Assembly (NCBI RefSeq): GCF_026191375.1
Contig: NZ_JAODTL010000025.1
Location: forward strand, 1 to 61,611
DNA from: Marinomonas pontica
GTDB taxonomy: Bacteria > Pseudomonadota > Gammaproteobacteria > Pseudomonadales > Marinomonadaceae
Reading direction: 5' to 3'
Length of the DNA stretch: 61,611 bases
In this document: piece by piece, positions 24,850 to 34,139 of the stretch
How positions within the stretch are numbered: the first letter of the stretch is position 1
How the letters are laid out: each line of letters starts with the position of its first letter
Translations under genes and position numbers: made by a program
Notes under the pieces: model-generated
The model's input: only the letters and a program-made list of their open reading frames with translations
Told to the model about the DNA's origin: nothing
The model's database searches: none

Positions 24850-25949
24850 AAATACTGTATGGCGTTCAAGGAACGGGCAATGGACACATTACGCGAGCGA
24901 GAGCCATGGCGGCTGAAATGCACGCAGCAGGTGTCGAGGTGGATTTCGTTTTTTCTGGACGTCCACCCGAAGACTATTTCGACATGGCTGTGTTTGGGGA
25001 TTATCGAACGTTTCAAGGGCTAAGCTTTGTCGCTCGAGATGGCAAACTGGATTTATACGCCACGTGCCGCAGTGCCAATTTTTATAAGTTATACCGAGAC
25101 ATTTGCAGTCTGGATACCCGCGGTTACGATTTGGTGATGACCGATTTTGAACCTATTGTCGCCTGGGCAGCCAAACGCCAAGGCGTTACATGTGTGGGGT
25201 TTGGGCATCAGTATGCATTCAAATATGATATTCCACGGTATAAAAAGAATGCCATTGCGCAGTTTATTATGTCGAATTTTGCGCCTGCAACCACACAGCT
25301 GGGTGCGCATTGGCACCACTTTGGGCACCCGATTTTACCGCCGCTTATTCATGCGCAACCCTTAATGAATATCGCTGACCCTGAGCAGGTATTGGTCTAT
25401 TTGCCCTTCGAAAACAGTGAAGCGGTGTTAGAGTGGTTAGAAGGCGTGCCGAATTACCGTTTTAAATTGCATTGTAAGGACATTGAACCAGGTGTTTACG
25501 GTAATTTGGAGGTGTTTCCATTTGGCCGTGATTTGTTTCAGAAGAACTTGAGTGAGTGTGAATCGGTATTGTGCAATGCCGGTTTTGAATTGAATTCTGA
25601 AGCATTGCAATTAGGGCGTCGTATTTTAGCAAAACCATTGAAAGGCCAGATCGAACAGCATTCCAATGCGATCGCGTTAGAGATGTTGGGCGTGGCGAAA
25701 ACAAGCGATGAGTTGAGCTCGGATATTATTCAGGACTGGCTAGAAACAAGTCGAGTGGTACAGATATCGTATCCTAATGTTGCTCGTGCTGTTGTGGCGT
25801 GGTTGCAGTCTGGGAATGATGTGAGTGTCGAGGATTTGTGCGAGTCGTTATGGAAGCAAACACCGAACGTTCGTGGAATTGATTTTACTTTAGCATTGGA
25901 TAAGTCTGCGTCTAGACTGCCTACCAATATTAAAAACGTTACGGCCTAA
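24846..25949 (+). CDS. MJ1255/VC2487-family glycosyltransferase
   Basis: 367 residues from the ATG at 24846, the second gene of the PAP2 operon. Starts MKILYGVQGTGNGHITRARAM: the GxGxGH loop is the one seen in MurG and in GT28 diacylglycerol glycosyltransferases. The later FGHQYAFKYDIP, VLVYLPFENSE, and CNAGFELNSEALQLGRRIL with LKGQIEQHSNA matches the C-terminal nucleotide-sugar-binding half of a GT-B fold. The family is annotated widely but I know of no established product. Context (lipid phosphatase partner, Pho box, neighbours phoX/pit) suggests glycolipid synthesis. A 14-bp stem terminator overlaps the stop codon. Confidence 0.85.
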   Translation: MKILYGVQGTGNGHITRARAMAAEMHAAGVEVDFVFSGRPPEDYFDMAVFGDYRTFQGLSFVARDGKLDLYATCRSANFYKLYRDICSLDTRGYDLVMTDFEPIVAWAAKRQGVTCVGFGHQYAFKYDIPRYKKNAIAQFIMSNFAPATTQLGAHWHHFGHPILPPLIHAQPLMNIADPEQVLVYLPFENSEAVLEWLEGVPNYRFKLHCKDIEPGVYGNLEVFPFGRDLFQKNLSECESVLCNAGFELNSEALQLGRRILAKPLKGQIEQHSNAIALEMLGVAKTSDELSSDIIQDWLETSRVVQISYPNVARAVVAWLQSGNDVSVEDLCESLWKQTPNVRGIDFTLALDKSASRLPTNIKNVTA

Positions 25950-25972
25950 TGTTGGCCGTAACGTTTTGTTTT
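25933..25972. terminator. Terminator between the glycosyltransferase and dienelactone hydrolase genes
   Basis: Perfect 14-bp arms AAAACGTTACGGCC (25933-25946) and its complement (25954-25967), loop 7 nt, T-rich on the plus side. The 5' arm lies in the last codons of the glycosyltransferase. Likely shared by the convergent genes. Confidence 0.8.
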
Positions 25973-25992
25973 CTTAGTTTCAGACTGGACGG

Positions 25993-26916
25993 TTAGGCGT
26001 TCAGTGTCTTCTTGAAAAAGGCAACGGTTCTATCCCAAGCCAGTTCAGCATTCTTTTCATCGTAGCGAGCGGTTGAGTCATTGTGAAAACCGTGATTTGC
26101 TTTGGCATACACATAGGCTGTGTAATCGACTTTGTTCGCTTTCAATACTTTTTCGTATTCTGGCCAAGTGTCGTTCACGCGTTTATCAAGTTCGGCAAAA
26201 TGCAGCTGTAACGGCGCTTTTATGTTGTCGATATTGGATTTGGCTGGGGTGCCGTAGAAGGGCGCGCCTGCGTGAATGGTATCTGGCATGGCCGCGGCCA
26301 ACGCATTGGTCAAGTAGCCACCGTAGCAAAATCCAACCATACCGACTTTTCCGGTGCTTAATTCATGGTTTTTAAGCAAGGTTGCCGCGTCCATAAAGTC
26401 ACCTTCGATTTTATTGCCATCTAATGTCTTTTGCATGGCACGACCTTCGTCGTCATTGCCTGGATAACCACCCAAAGGGGATAACGCGTCTGGAGCAAAC
26501 GCAATGAACCCTGCTTTGGCTAGGCGACGAGCCACATCTTCAATGTAGGGGTTAAGGCCTCTGTTTTCATGAGCCACAAGCACTGTGGCCGCTTTGTTGT
26601 TTGGGGTGACGTTTTTCGGGATAACCAAATAACCTCGTGCTTTACCGTGTCCATGGGGCGCGTCGTATTCGACGTAAGTCGCGGTAATGTCTGGGTCATT
26701 AAAAGAGACTTGTTCTGCAAGCGCATAGTTTGGGGTGAGTGCGCCAGCAACAACAGAAAGTGTTAACCCTGTGACGCTGAGTGTTCCAAGGCGAGATAAA
26801 AACGTACGACGGTCTATGTCACCGTGCGCGTATTCGTCATACCAGTCAAAGGCTTCTTGCGGAATACGGTTCGTAGATAATGGTCTAGCGGTCGATTTTT
26901 CAGTCGATAAAGTCAT
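25993..26916 (-). CDS. Dienelactone-hydrolase-family alpha/beta hydrolase, Tat-type N-terminus
   Basis: 307 residues. The N-terminus carries DRRTFLSRLGTLSVTGLTLSV, a twin-arginine-like motif before a hydrophobic stretch, so periplasmic export is likely. The catalytic triad of the DLH family is present: GMVGFCYGGYLTNAL (nucleophile Cys), ELDKRVND (Asp) and YAKANHGFHND (His). Substrate is unknown; characterised members open dienelactones in chlorocatechol degradation, but exported relatives are usually orphan carboxyl-ester hydrolases. AAGGAATT precedes the ATG. No operon partner. Confidence 0.88.
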   Translation of the reverse strand: MTLSTEKSTARPLSTNRIPQEAFDWYDEYAHGDIDRRTFLSRLGTLSVTGLTLSVVAGALTPNYALAEQVSFNDPDITATYVEYDAPHGHGKARGYLVIPKNVTPNNKAATVLVAHENRGLNPYIEDVARRLAKAGFIAFAPDALSPLGGYPGNDDEGRAMQKTLDGNKIEGDFMDAATLLKNHELSTGKVGMVGFCYGGYLTNALAAAMPDTIHAGAPFYGTPAKSNIDNIKAPLQLHFAELDKRVNDTWPEYEKVLKANKVDYTAYVYAKANHGFHNDSTARYDEKNAELAWDRTVAFFKKTLNA

Positions 26917-27142
26917 TACAATTCCTTCTCTTTGGTGGTTATCTGGGTAGGCAACGCATTGTTTAGAACTTAATCAGGTAAAGTGGTTCAATGGATACGC
27001 AGAAAAAAAGCATCGAGATGACATTCATTGATCTTTTTTTCAGACTAGTGCGTATTAAGATTAGCAAAGATAAAATATAACTCTTTATCAATAGTCTGGT
27101 TTCATGTGTTTAGTAGATAAAACTTTGTAGGAACGGATATTA

Positions 27143-27865
27143 ATGATGCGTAAAATGCCGATTATTATTACTGGTGGCGCGCAACGTTTGGGGCTTGCTT
27201 GTGCCAAAGCGCTTCTCGTTCAAGGGTATCAAGTGATAATTACCTATCGTCGAATGCGCGATGAAATTACGCAACTTGAAGCGCAGGGAATCGCTTGCAT
27301 ACAAGCCGACTTTTCAACGGGCGTGGGCGTAGATGCTTTTATTAGCCAAATACAAAACGATTATCCAGCCTTGGGTGGCATTGTTCATAATGCGTCTGAA
27401 TGGGACTCAGAGGAAGAGGGGGAAGATACGTCGTTGTTAATGGAAAAAATGTGGCAAGTGCATGTATTTGCGCCTTATCGTATAAATCTTGCCTTCGAAG
27501 CATTATTATGTGCGGGCGCTGAGCATGATGGACAAGCAGACATTATTCACATGACGGATTATGTGGCGGAAAAAGGCAGTGATAAACACATTGCTTACGC
27601 GGCAAGTAAGGCCGGTTTGGCGAATTTGACACATTCATTCGCAAAACGTTTTGCGCCACGGATTAAGGTCAACGCCATCGCGCCATCCCTGTTGATTTTT
27701 AACCAACATGATGACGATGAATATCGAAATAAAGCGTTGAGTAAATCGTTGCTTCGCAAAGAACCGGGTGAGCAAGAAGCCGTACTAGCCGTACAGTACA
27801 TATTAGACAGTCACTACATGACAGGTCGAACCTTGTCACTTGATGGAGGCCGACATTTGGTGTGA
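27143..27865 (+). CDS. folM: Dihydromonapterin reductase FolM
   Basis: NADPH-dependent short-chain dehydrogenase that reduces dihydromonapterin to tetrahydromonapterin and has side activity on dihydrofolate. 240 residues. SDR motifs: ITGGAQRLGLACAKALL (cofactor), VHNASEW, the catalytic YAASKAGL, and INAIAPSLLIF. It sits 74 bp upstream of folE on the same strand, which makes the pterin precursor; the pairing supports FolM and not a generic SDR. AGGAACGG precedes the ATG. The product family also includes PruA, which makes the pterin sensed by PruR in Agrobacterium. Confidence 0.88.
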   Translation: MMRKMPIIITGGAQRLGLACAKALLVQGYQVIITYRRMRDEITQLEAQGIACIQADFSTGVGVDAFISQIQNDYPALGGIVHNASEWDSEEEGEDTSLLMEKMWQVHVFAPYRINLAFEALLCAGAEHDGQADIIHMTDYVAEKGSDKHIAYAASKAGLANLTHSFAKRFAPRIKVNAIAPSLLIFNQHDDDEYRNKALSKSLLRKEPGEQEAVLAVQYILDSHYMTGRTLSLDGGRHLV

Positions 27866-27939
27866 ATTGCCAAGTGAGACTTCTTTATTTTGAATGCCTC
27901 CATGTCATGAGACAGGGTTAAGAAACTTAGGACAAAGAT

Positions 27940-28623
27940 ATGAAAGCGAATACAGCTGAACTAACCAATGTAAATAGCCTTGTGTTGTCTACCGAGGCCA
28001 CGAAAGTACGTGATGCTTTGGTCAAAAGCGGCCTTGAAACACCGATGATTGATAACGGTTTAACCAGCGAAGAAAAATACCAGCGCATTAAGAATGCATT
28101 TGAAGATGTGGTAGCAACGCTCGGTCTGGATTTGACGGATGACAGTTTGGCTGAAACCCCACACCGCATCGCTAAAATGTACGTGAAAGAAATTTTTTCC
28201 GGTTTGGATTACGGCTTGTTTCCTAAAATCACCGTGATCGAAAACAAAATGCAAGTCGATGAAATGGTCAAGGTGAGTGATATCAGCTTTACCAGTACTT
28301 GCGAACACCATTTTGTGACTATTGATGGATTAGCAAAAGTAGCGTATCTGCCAAAGAATAAGATCATTGGTTTGTCTAAGATAAACCGTATCGTGCGATT
28401 TTTTGCTCAGCGCCCACAAGTACAAGAGCGTCTAACTCAGCAAATTTTAGTGACACTACAAACGTTGTTGGAAACCGACAATGTTGCCGTTAGCATCAAT
28501 GCGGTACATTACTGCGTGAAAGCCCGTGGTGTCATGGATGCCAGCTCATCTACTCAAACGACTGCGTTGGGTGGATTGTTCAAACGCAGCGACAAAACAC
28601 GCGGCGAATTTCTTGCCCGTTAA
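27940..28623 (+). CDS. folE: GTP cyclohydrolase I (FolE)
   Basis: Converts GTP to 7,8-dihydroneopterin triphosphate, the first step of folate and pterin synthesis; zinc enzyme, homodecamer. 227 residues, normal length. Zinc ligands appear in [15 protein letters not shown] and in [36 protein letters not shown] is the standard GTP-binding block. Zinc-dependent type (FolE1). Second gene after folM; a terminator follows at 28669. Confidence 0.97.
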   Translation: MKANTAELTNVNSLVLSTEATKVRDALVKSGLETPMIDNGLTSEEKYQRIKNAFEDVVATLGLDLTDDSLAETPHRIAKMYVKEIFSGLDYGLFPKITVIENKMQVDEMVKVSDISFTSTCEHHFVTIDGLAKVAYLPKNKIIGLSKINRIVRFFAQRPQVQERLTQQILVTLQTLLETDNVAVSINAVHYCVKARGVMDASSSTQTTALGGLFKRSDKTRGEFLAR

Positions 28624-28668
28624 ATTGTCATACTTGGTCGTGTAGGGTTGGTCGTAAGATGTGAATGG

Positions 28669-28697
28669 AAAGAGCCGAAACAAGGCTCTTTTTTTAT
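28669..28697 (+). terminator. Terminator of folM-folE
   Basis: 8-bp stem AAAGAGCC / GGCTCTTT, loop 7 nt, then a T run. Confidence 0.9.
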
Positions 28698-28756
28698 GCC
28701 TTAGATTCAGGCACTGTGTTATGGAAATAAAGCCAATTTGATGTGTGGGTGTGATT

Positions 28757-29032
28757 ATGACAGATAAAAAAGCAGCGTGGTTTCCAGCCAAAGAAAATGG
28801 CTGGGGATGGGGGAAGCCAACTTCATGGCAAGGCTGGGGCGTTATTGTGGCTTATTTGTTAAGCATTGCTTTGGTCAGCTTCTGGGTAGACCCAAAAGTG
28901 GACGTATTGACGTGGATCGGTTGGGTCAGCGTTTGTACTCTTGCACTGATGGGGATGTATGTTTGGAAAGGGGAGTCGCCAAACTGGAAGTGGAAGACCA
29001 TCGAAAAAGAAAAACGTAAGTGGTTTAAGTAG
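28757..29032 (+). CDS. Small membrane protein, unknown function
   Basis: 91 residues, WFPAKENGWGWGKPTSWQGWG then two hydrophobic segments (about 27-45 and 54-70) and a basic, Trp-rich tail (WKWKTIEKEKRKWF). Similar small proteins are common in gammaproteobacteria but carry no function. The ATG at 28757 follows a GTGGGTGTG sequence; the GTG at 28745 is an alternative. Short gene between the folE terminator and an MFS gene, which starts 66 bp later. Confidence 0.7.
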   Translation: MTDKKAAWFPAKENGWGWGKPTSWQGWGVIVAYLLSIALVSFWVDPKVDVLTWIGWVSVCTLALMGMYVWKGESPNWKWKTIEKEKRKWFK

Positions 29033-29098
29033 ATTTAAAGATTTTATTTATGAGTTAGATACGTTCAAATAAGCAAAATTTTAATAAGGATATAGAAA

Positions 29099-30289
29099 GT
29101 GCGTACGTCCGGCGTGTTGTTGTTTATTGCTTATTTGGGCTTTATCAGTTTAGGGTTGCCAGACGCAGCTCATGGGATTAACTGGCCATTTGTGCGAGCC
29201 GAGTTTTCCGTTCCAATGGGATGGTTGGGTCTGGTGATTGCTGCTGGTGGTGTTGGCTATTTGATATCGAGCTTTTCGGTTGGGTATCTTATTCAGCGTT
29301 TTGGTGTTGGCTGGTTACTGATAGTAAGCAGCTTGTTGGTTAGCATCGGCTTATTTGGCTTTTATTTTAGCCCGGCTTTTCTTATTTTTATGGCGTTTTC
29401 TTTGGTCATAGGAATGGGGTCGGGGGCTATTGATGCCGGAATGAATGCCTATGCAGCGGAACACTTTTCGACACGTCACATGAATTGGTTGCATGCCGCA
29501 TTTGGCGTTGGGGCTACCACAGGACCTATTATTGTTACGGCGGTATTGGTGAGCTTTTCGCAGAATTGGCGGTTAGGGTACGCAGTACTAGCAGTGATTT
29601 TGTTCACTATGTCGGTGGTGTTTTTGTTTAGTCGGCATCTATGGGAAAGTGATAAACACGCTCCTAAAAAAGCAGAGCCTTCGCCGGATGACCTAGCGAC
29701 AGTGACTCAAGCTCAAGCATTGAAGAATCCGGTTATTCGCTATCAAATTGCTTTTTTCTTTTTGTATTCTGGTGTGGAAGTCGGTGTTGGGCAATGGGCC
29801 TTTACTATTATGACTGAATCTCGTGGTATTTCCTTGGCCAGCGCCGGAACTTGGGTGGCGGTTTACTGGGGGGCATTGGCGTTTGGGCGCGCTATTTTTG
29901 GTTTTTTGGTTGAGCGCTTTCCTGTCGATCAATTGTTGCGGCTGTGCTTGGCGGGTGTGGCTGTTGGCACGGTATTATTTTCGATCAACATGACGCCATA
30001 TACGAGCTATGTTGGGCTGTTGTTGATGGGTTTTTGTGCTGCACCTATATTCCCTTGCATGATTTCCCAAACAGTGGCGCGAGTTGGAAAGAAATACGCG
30101 ATTCACGCCATTGGTTTTCAAATGAGTGCCGCGGTGACTGGCGCGATGAGCTTGCCTTTTTTGAGCGGTTTGATTGGCGGTGAGTTTGGTCTAACCTCAC
30201 TAAGCGTGACATTTTTGGTGTATGCATTGCTGTTGTTTGGGTTGTTTCAGATCATTCTAAAGCGGGGTCATAACCCTAGAATGATCTGA
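29099..30289 (+). CDS. MFS transporter (FucP/YbjJ-like)
   Basis: 396 residues, about twelve hydrophobic helices. Starts with GTG after AAGGATATAG. The first half carries SLGLPDAAHGINWPFVRAEF, GYLISSFSVGYL and GAIDAGMNAYAAEHFSTRHMNWLHA; the His/Asn motif and 'LHAFFGVGA'-like segment resemble sugar permeases of the FucP/YbjJ group. C-terminal half ends GLFQIILKRG. Substrate unknown. Intact, in contrast to the next two MFS genes. Confidence 0.85.
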   Translation: MRTSGVLLFIAYLGFISLGLPDAAHGINWPFVRAEFSVPMGWLGLVIAAGGVGYLISSFSVGYLIQRFGVGWLLIVSSLLVSIGLFGFYFSPAFLIFMAFSLVIGMGSGAIDAGMNAYAAEHFSTRHMNWLHAAFGVGATTGPIIVTAVLVSFSQNWRLGYAVLAVILFTMSVVFLFSRHLWESDKHAPKKAEPSPDDLATVTQAQALKNPVIRYQIAFFFLYSGVEVGVGQWAFTIMTESRGISLASAGTWVAVYWGALAFGRAIFGFLVERFPVDQLLRLCLAGVAVGTVLFSINMTPYTSYVGLLLMGFCAAPIFPCMISQTVARVGKKYAIHAIGFQMSAAVTGAMSLPFLSGLIGGEFGLTSLSVTFLVYALLLFGLFQIILKRGHNPRMI

Positions 30290-30323
30290 GTGTGCTTGTT
30301 ATGGAGCCTGCTAAGCCGTGAGG

Positions 30324-31548
30324 TTAAGAGGCTTCGTTTTCTAAGGTGTTGCGTTTTACTAAAGAGGGAAACAAGTACATCCAGATACCGACAACGGCAA
30401 TGGTACCAACGCCACCAATAATAATAGCGGGAACCACTCCGAACCACGCCGCGGTTACCCCTGACTCAAATTCTCCTAATTGATTGGAGCTGCCAATAAA
30501 AACAGAGTTGGCCGCACTCACTCGTCCACGCATATCATCCGGTGTTTCTAATTGTACCAGCGTTGAACGAATGACCACGCTGATCATGTCCGATGAGCCG
30601 AGTAGCACTAAGGCAACCATAGATAGGATAAGGTTTTCGGATAACCCAAACAGAATCGTTGCCACACCGAACACAGCCACGGCTGCAAACATGATTTTCC
30701 CAACGCTGTGAGTTAAAGGGCGGCGAGCCAAATAAATCGACATGAGGAGTGCGCCCACCGCAGGTGCGCAACGGAGTAAACCCAAGCCCCACGCTTCTGT
30801 ATGAAGAATGTCTTTGGCCACAATCGGTAATAAGGCAGTAGCTCCGCCTAAAAGTACGGCAAACATATCCAATGACACTGAGCCGAGTATGACCTTGTTG
30901 CCGCGTATAAACTTCAGTCCGCCTAATAAGTGTGACATGTCGATCGGTGCTTTGCTTTTCACCGTAAAGTTGTAATGCAAAAAGAACATGATGATGCATG
31001 ACACGAAAAAGCAACTCATGCTCGAAACGTATAGCGTTGTGGGGCCCAAAAGATAGATCAGACCGCCTAGGGCGGGGCCCGCAATAACAGAGATTTCTCT
31101 GGCTGAAGCTATGAGCGCTGATGGCTCTAGAAAGTAGCTCAGTGGGGACTAAATTAGGCAGAATGGCTTGGTTTGCTGGCATTTCAAATGCCCTTGCGGT
31201 GCCAAGCAATGCCGCGCATAGGTAGATCATATTGGCGGAAATACTTGATGTAATGTTTCCATAGGCCAAAATACCAACCGTCATGGCCATGGTAAATCGA
31301 GTGCACACACAGATCAGTCGACGGTTGTAGCGGTCGGCGACATGTCCTACCACCAAGGTCAGTAATAACTGTGGAAGAAACTGAAAAAGTCCGACTAATC
31401 CAAGCGCCATGGCGCTATTGGTTAAGTCGTACATTTGCCAGCCTATACCAACGCTGAGCATTTGAAAGGCAAAGGAAGACGCTATTTGACCAATCCAAAA
31501 ATGGACGAAATTAGGGTGCTTAAACAGAGGTGGCATGGTGTTGTTCAC
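30324..31548 (-). CDS. MFS transporter (EntS/DHA3-like), frame broken at about 31108-31116
   Basis: N-terminal part FKHPNFVHFWIGQIASSFAF, SVGIGWQMYDLT and LTLVVGHVADRYNRRLI is characteristic of the EntS/MFS_3 group. The frame runs correctly to LLSRAISA and then continues out of frame to a stop at 30535. The expected AREISVIAGPALGGLIYLLGP and the second half (to 30324) are in another frame, reached by skipping one base (or by loss of two) near 31108-31116. No long homopolymer is there. About 408 residues if repaired. Convergent with the upstream intact MFS gene. A true pseudogene and a sequencing insertion are both possible. Confidence 0.75.
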
Positions 31549-31772
31549 TTATTTTACGTTTTGAGGAGATTGATCTATTTTACGTGCTTTTTAAGTGTGT
31601 GCTCGATGAAATTGAAACAGAAATCATGCAAAGAATATGGTAATTTGGCTGTCTGCTTATCAGGATGATAAATAGCCCTTTGAAATGGGCAAACTTTTAC
31701 CCTTAGTTTGCTTAAATAGATCCGCTTTATTCGCGGATTGAACCGCTATTTTATAGAAAAAAAGGATACACA

Positions 31773-32985
31773 TTGACTCTCTCCAACTCTTCTTCCAACG
31801 AGCGATTATCTCGCTGGTTGCTGCTGTCTTGTCTCATGGCTGTAGGCATTGGGCAATCGTTTATATTTACGTCATTACCGCCCATTGGCCGCGAGATCGG
31901 TTTAGCGGATGTTCGTATTAGTACGCTGATCACTGCAGGGGCAGCGACCTTTGTGGTTGCTGCGTTTTTGTGGGGCGGTATTATTAATCGCATTGGCCGC
32001 GTTCTGCTCCGTGATTATTGGTATGAGCAGTTATGCCTTGACGATCGCGTTGACCGGTTTTGTATTGCAAGAGGCGCTGGCGAAGCACTTGTCCGCAGAG
32101 CAGACCTATTATTGGGTTTTTGCCTTGCGCATTGTGTTTTCTCTGGGGATTGCTGGTGTTTTGCCATCAATCCAAACGTATCTTATTGCACATACTGATA
32201 TTAAGCACCGTAGTTCAACGATTGCAATGATTGGTGCATCGTTCAGTATCGGGATGATATTGGGACCTGCGTTTGCGTCTTTGTTGAGTAGCTTGGGGCT
32301 AACAGCACCGTTTTATATCATTGGTTTTTTGGCCGGTTGTGCCGCTTTGTTAGTGGTGTTTTTTGTTAAGGATGCGAAGCATGTGCGTCAGTTTGAAAAG
32401 CCGCCAGCGATCAATTGGTTAGTTCAACCTGTAATGCCCTTTTTGTGCATGTCTTCGTTGTCTATATTGGCGATGACTGGTGTACAACAGATCATGAGTT
32501 TTTTGATTCAAGATAGATTCCAGTTGGATGTTGCGCAAACGACTCATCAGTTGGGCTTTGCAATGATGACCATGTCTTGCTTCAGTATTTTGGTGCAAAT
32601 GATTCTGGTACCAAGGTTTCAGCTTGGCGTGGTGATGTTAATGTTTTCGGGCGTGGGACTTGGTGTGTTGGCGCAGTTGACATTTATTTATCTGGATTCG
32701 TACGTTGGTGTGTTACTGGCGATGGGGTTATTTGGTGCGGGCTTTGGATTTTTGTTTCCTGGTATTGTGACCGCTCAAACTTTATTGGTAAAAGACGATC
32801 AGCAAAGTCGTTTGGCCAGTATGAACGCCTCTATGCAAGGGCTTGGTGCGGCGTTGGGCCCAGTTATTTTGGCATCGCTTTATCAACTTGGTCAGTTGGT
32901 TCCATTCTTCGCATTGATGGCAGCGTTGCTCTTGATGTTATTGGTTTTTATTTATTGTAAAACCAAATTGAAACACGTTTTTTAA
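31773..32985 (+). CDS. MFS transporter, frame broken at about 32001-32010
   Basis: TTG start at 31773 with AAGGAT 6 nt upstream; no ATG fits. First part LLSCLMAVGIGQSFIFTSLPPIGREIGL then FLWGGIINRIGR; the motif expected after GR continues in the +1 frame as SVIIGMSSYALTIAL and runs to FIYCKTKLKHVF at 32985. Skipping one base near 32001-32010 gives exactly the spacing of the conserved GRxxxxxxG motif between helices 2 and 3. About 403 residues if repaired. Divergent from the other broken MFS gene, 224 bp apart; the gap shows nothing beyond promoter-like AT-rich DNA. Confidence 0.75.
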
Positions 32986-32997
32986 TGCGCTGATGAG

Positions 32998-33921
32998 TTA
33001 TGAATTCAGCTTAGTGTGAGCAGCCTGTCGTGGTGAAATACCAAAATGTTGGTGAAAGCGTCGACTAAAGTGGCTCAAGCTTAAATAGCCAAGTTCATAA
33101 CTCACTTCTGTGACGGAACACTTTTCTTGCAAGCGTTGGTAAGCCCGACTCATTCTGCGTTGGTGTTGGTATTCTAATGGGGTACAACCGAGTTGACGTT
33201 TGAAGCTTTCATAAAATCGACTGCGACTCATGCAAGCTGTTTTGGCTAGGAAGTTAATGTCTAGTGGTTGGGCAAGGTTTTGTTCAATCCATTGGATGAC
33301 ACAGGTTAAGCCATTGGCATCGGGGGATCGTTGGGTGAATCGTAACAATGCGTCTCTACCATGGTGCCTAAGAATGCGTGTGACCAGTTCACTCACGCCA
33401 AAATCGACTAATAAATCTCTGTCTGGATCATTGCGCAAAAAATCACTGGTGAGCCGATCGATCACTTGTTGAGTCGCTTGCGTATGTAAGGTGTGCAGAT
33501 GTTGATTAGGGTCGAGCGTGCTGCCTGATGGCAAAGAGGTCACCATGATGTCATTCATCCTATCGCAAATTTGCGCCACTCTTTCTTTGGATATTGCAAT
33601 GGTCAAACAGGTAGTGGGGCTGTGGTGCTGTGCTTCTGGAAAATCGATAAAGACTTCTTCTTCAGGCGCTAAAATGAAAGATTCATGTGGCAGAAAAGGG
33701 ATATTATCGTGGTCTTTGGTGTGCATGACTTTCGCGCCTGTGACCATGCCGCAGTACAGTAACGAATCGGCTTTCAGGCTGACTTTTTGTGCTTGCTCAT
33801 AAGTATCGTAAATACTCAGTTCTGAGTGTGGCCCTGCAAAACACACGCGGTTTTCGACCAATTGTATCGGCGCGCGTTTGTGTCTCAATAAGGTTTTTTC
33901 TGTCGAGATAGAACGACTCAT
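32998..33921 (-). CDS. AraC-family transcriptional regulator
   Basis: 307 residues. C-terminal AraC/XylS DNA-binding domain with two helix-turn-helices: DINFLAKTACMSRSRFYESFKRQLGCTP and SVTEVSYELGYLSLSHFSRRFHQHFGISP. The N-terminal part (about 1-170) is of the AraC-binding-type (PF06719-like) found in regulators of aldehyde/alcohol genes. It is divergent from the aldehyde dehydrogenase at 34140, 218 bp apart, and is the obvious candidate for its regulator, as in comparable regulator-aldB/exaC pairs. Confidence 0.88.
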   Translation of the reverse strand: MSRSISTEKTLLRHKRAPIQLVENRVCFAGPHSELSIYDTYEQAQKVSLKADSLLYCGMVTGAKVMHTKDHDNIPFLPHESFILAPEEEVFIDFPEAQHHSPTTCLTIAISKERVAQICDRMNDIMVTSLPSGSTLDPNQHLHTLHTQATQQVIDRLTSDFLRNDPDRDLLVDFGVSELVTRILRHHGRDALLRFTQRSPDANGLTCVIQWIEQNLAQPLDINFLAKTACMSRSRFYESFKRQLGCTPLEYQHQRRMSRAYQRLQEKCSVTEVSYELGYLSLSHFSRRFHQHFGISPRQAAHTKLNS

Positions 33922-34139
33922 TTACCCACCTCTTTTATTTTAATGATATGGCGTGGCAGTTTTGCTTCGCTCTTATCATCACTCTTGCTTGTCCATGGGT
34001 CAATGAAAAATAGCCAATCAGAAATGGATAGCGAGACAAGTTTCATGGACTCACAGGCAAGTTTTTCGGATTTATTGTTTCTACAGTAATAGACAAGGTA
34101 AAAACCTGAAATAAAAACAACAATAACGGAGATGATTTT

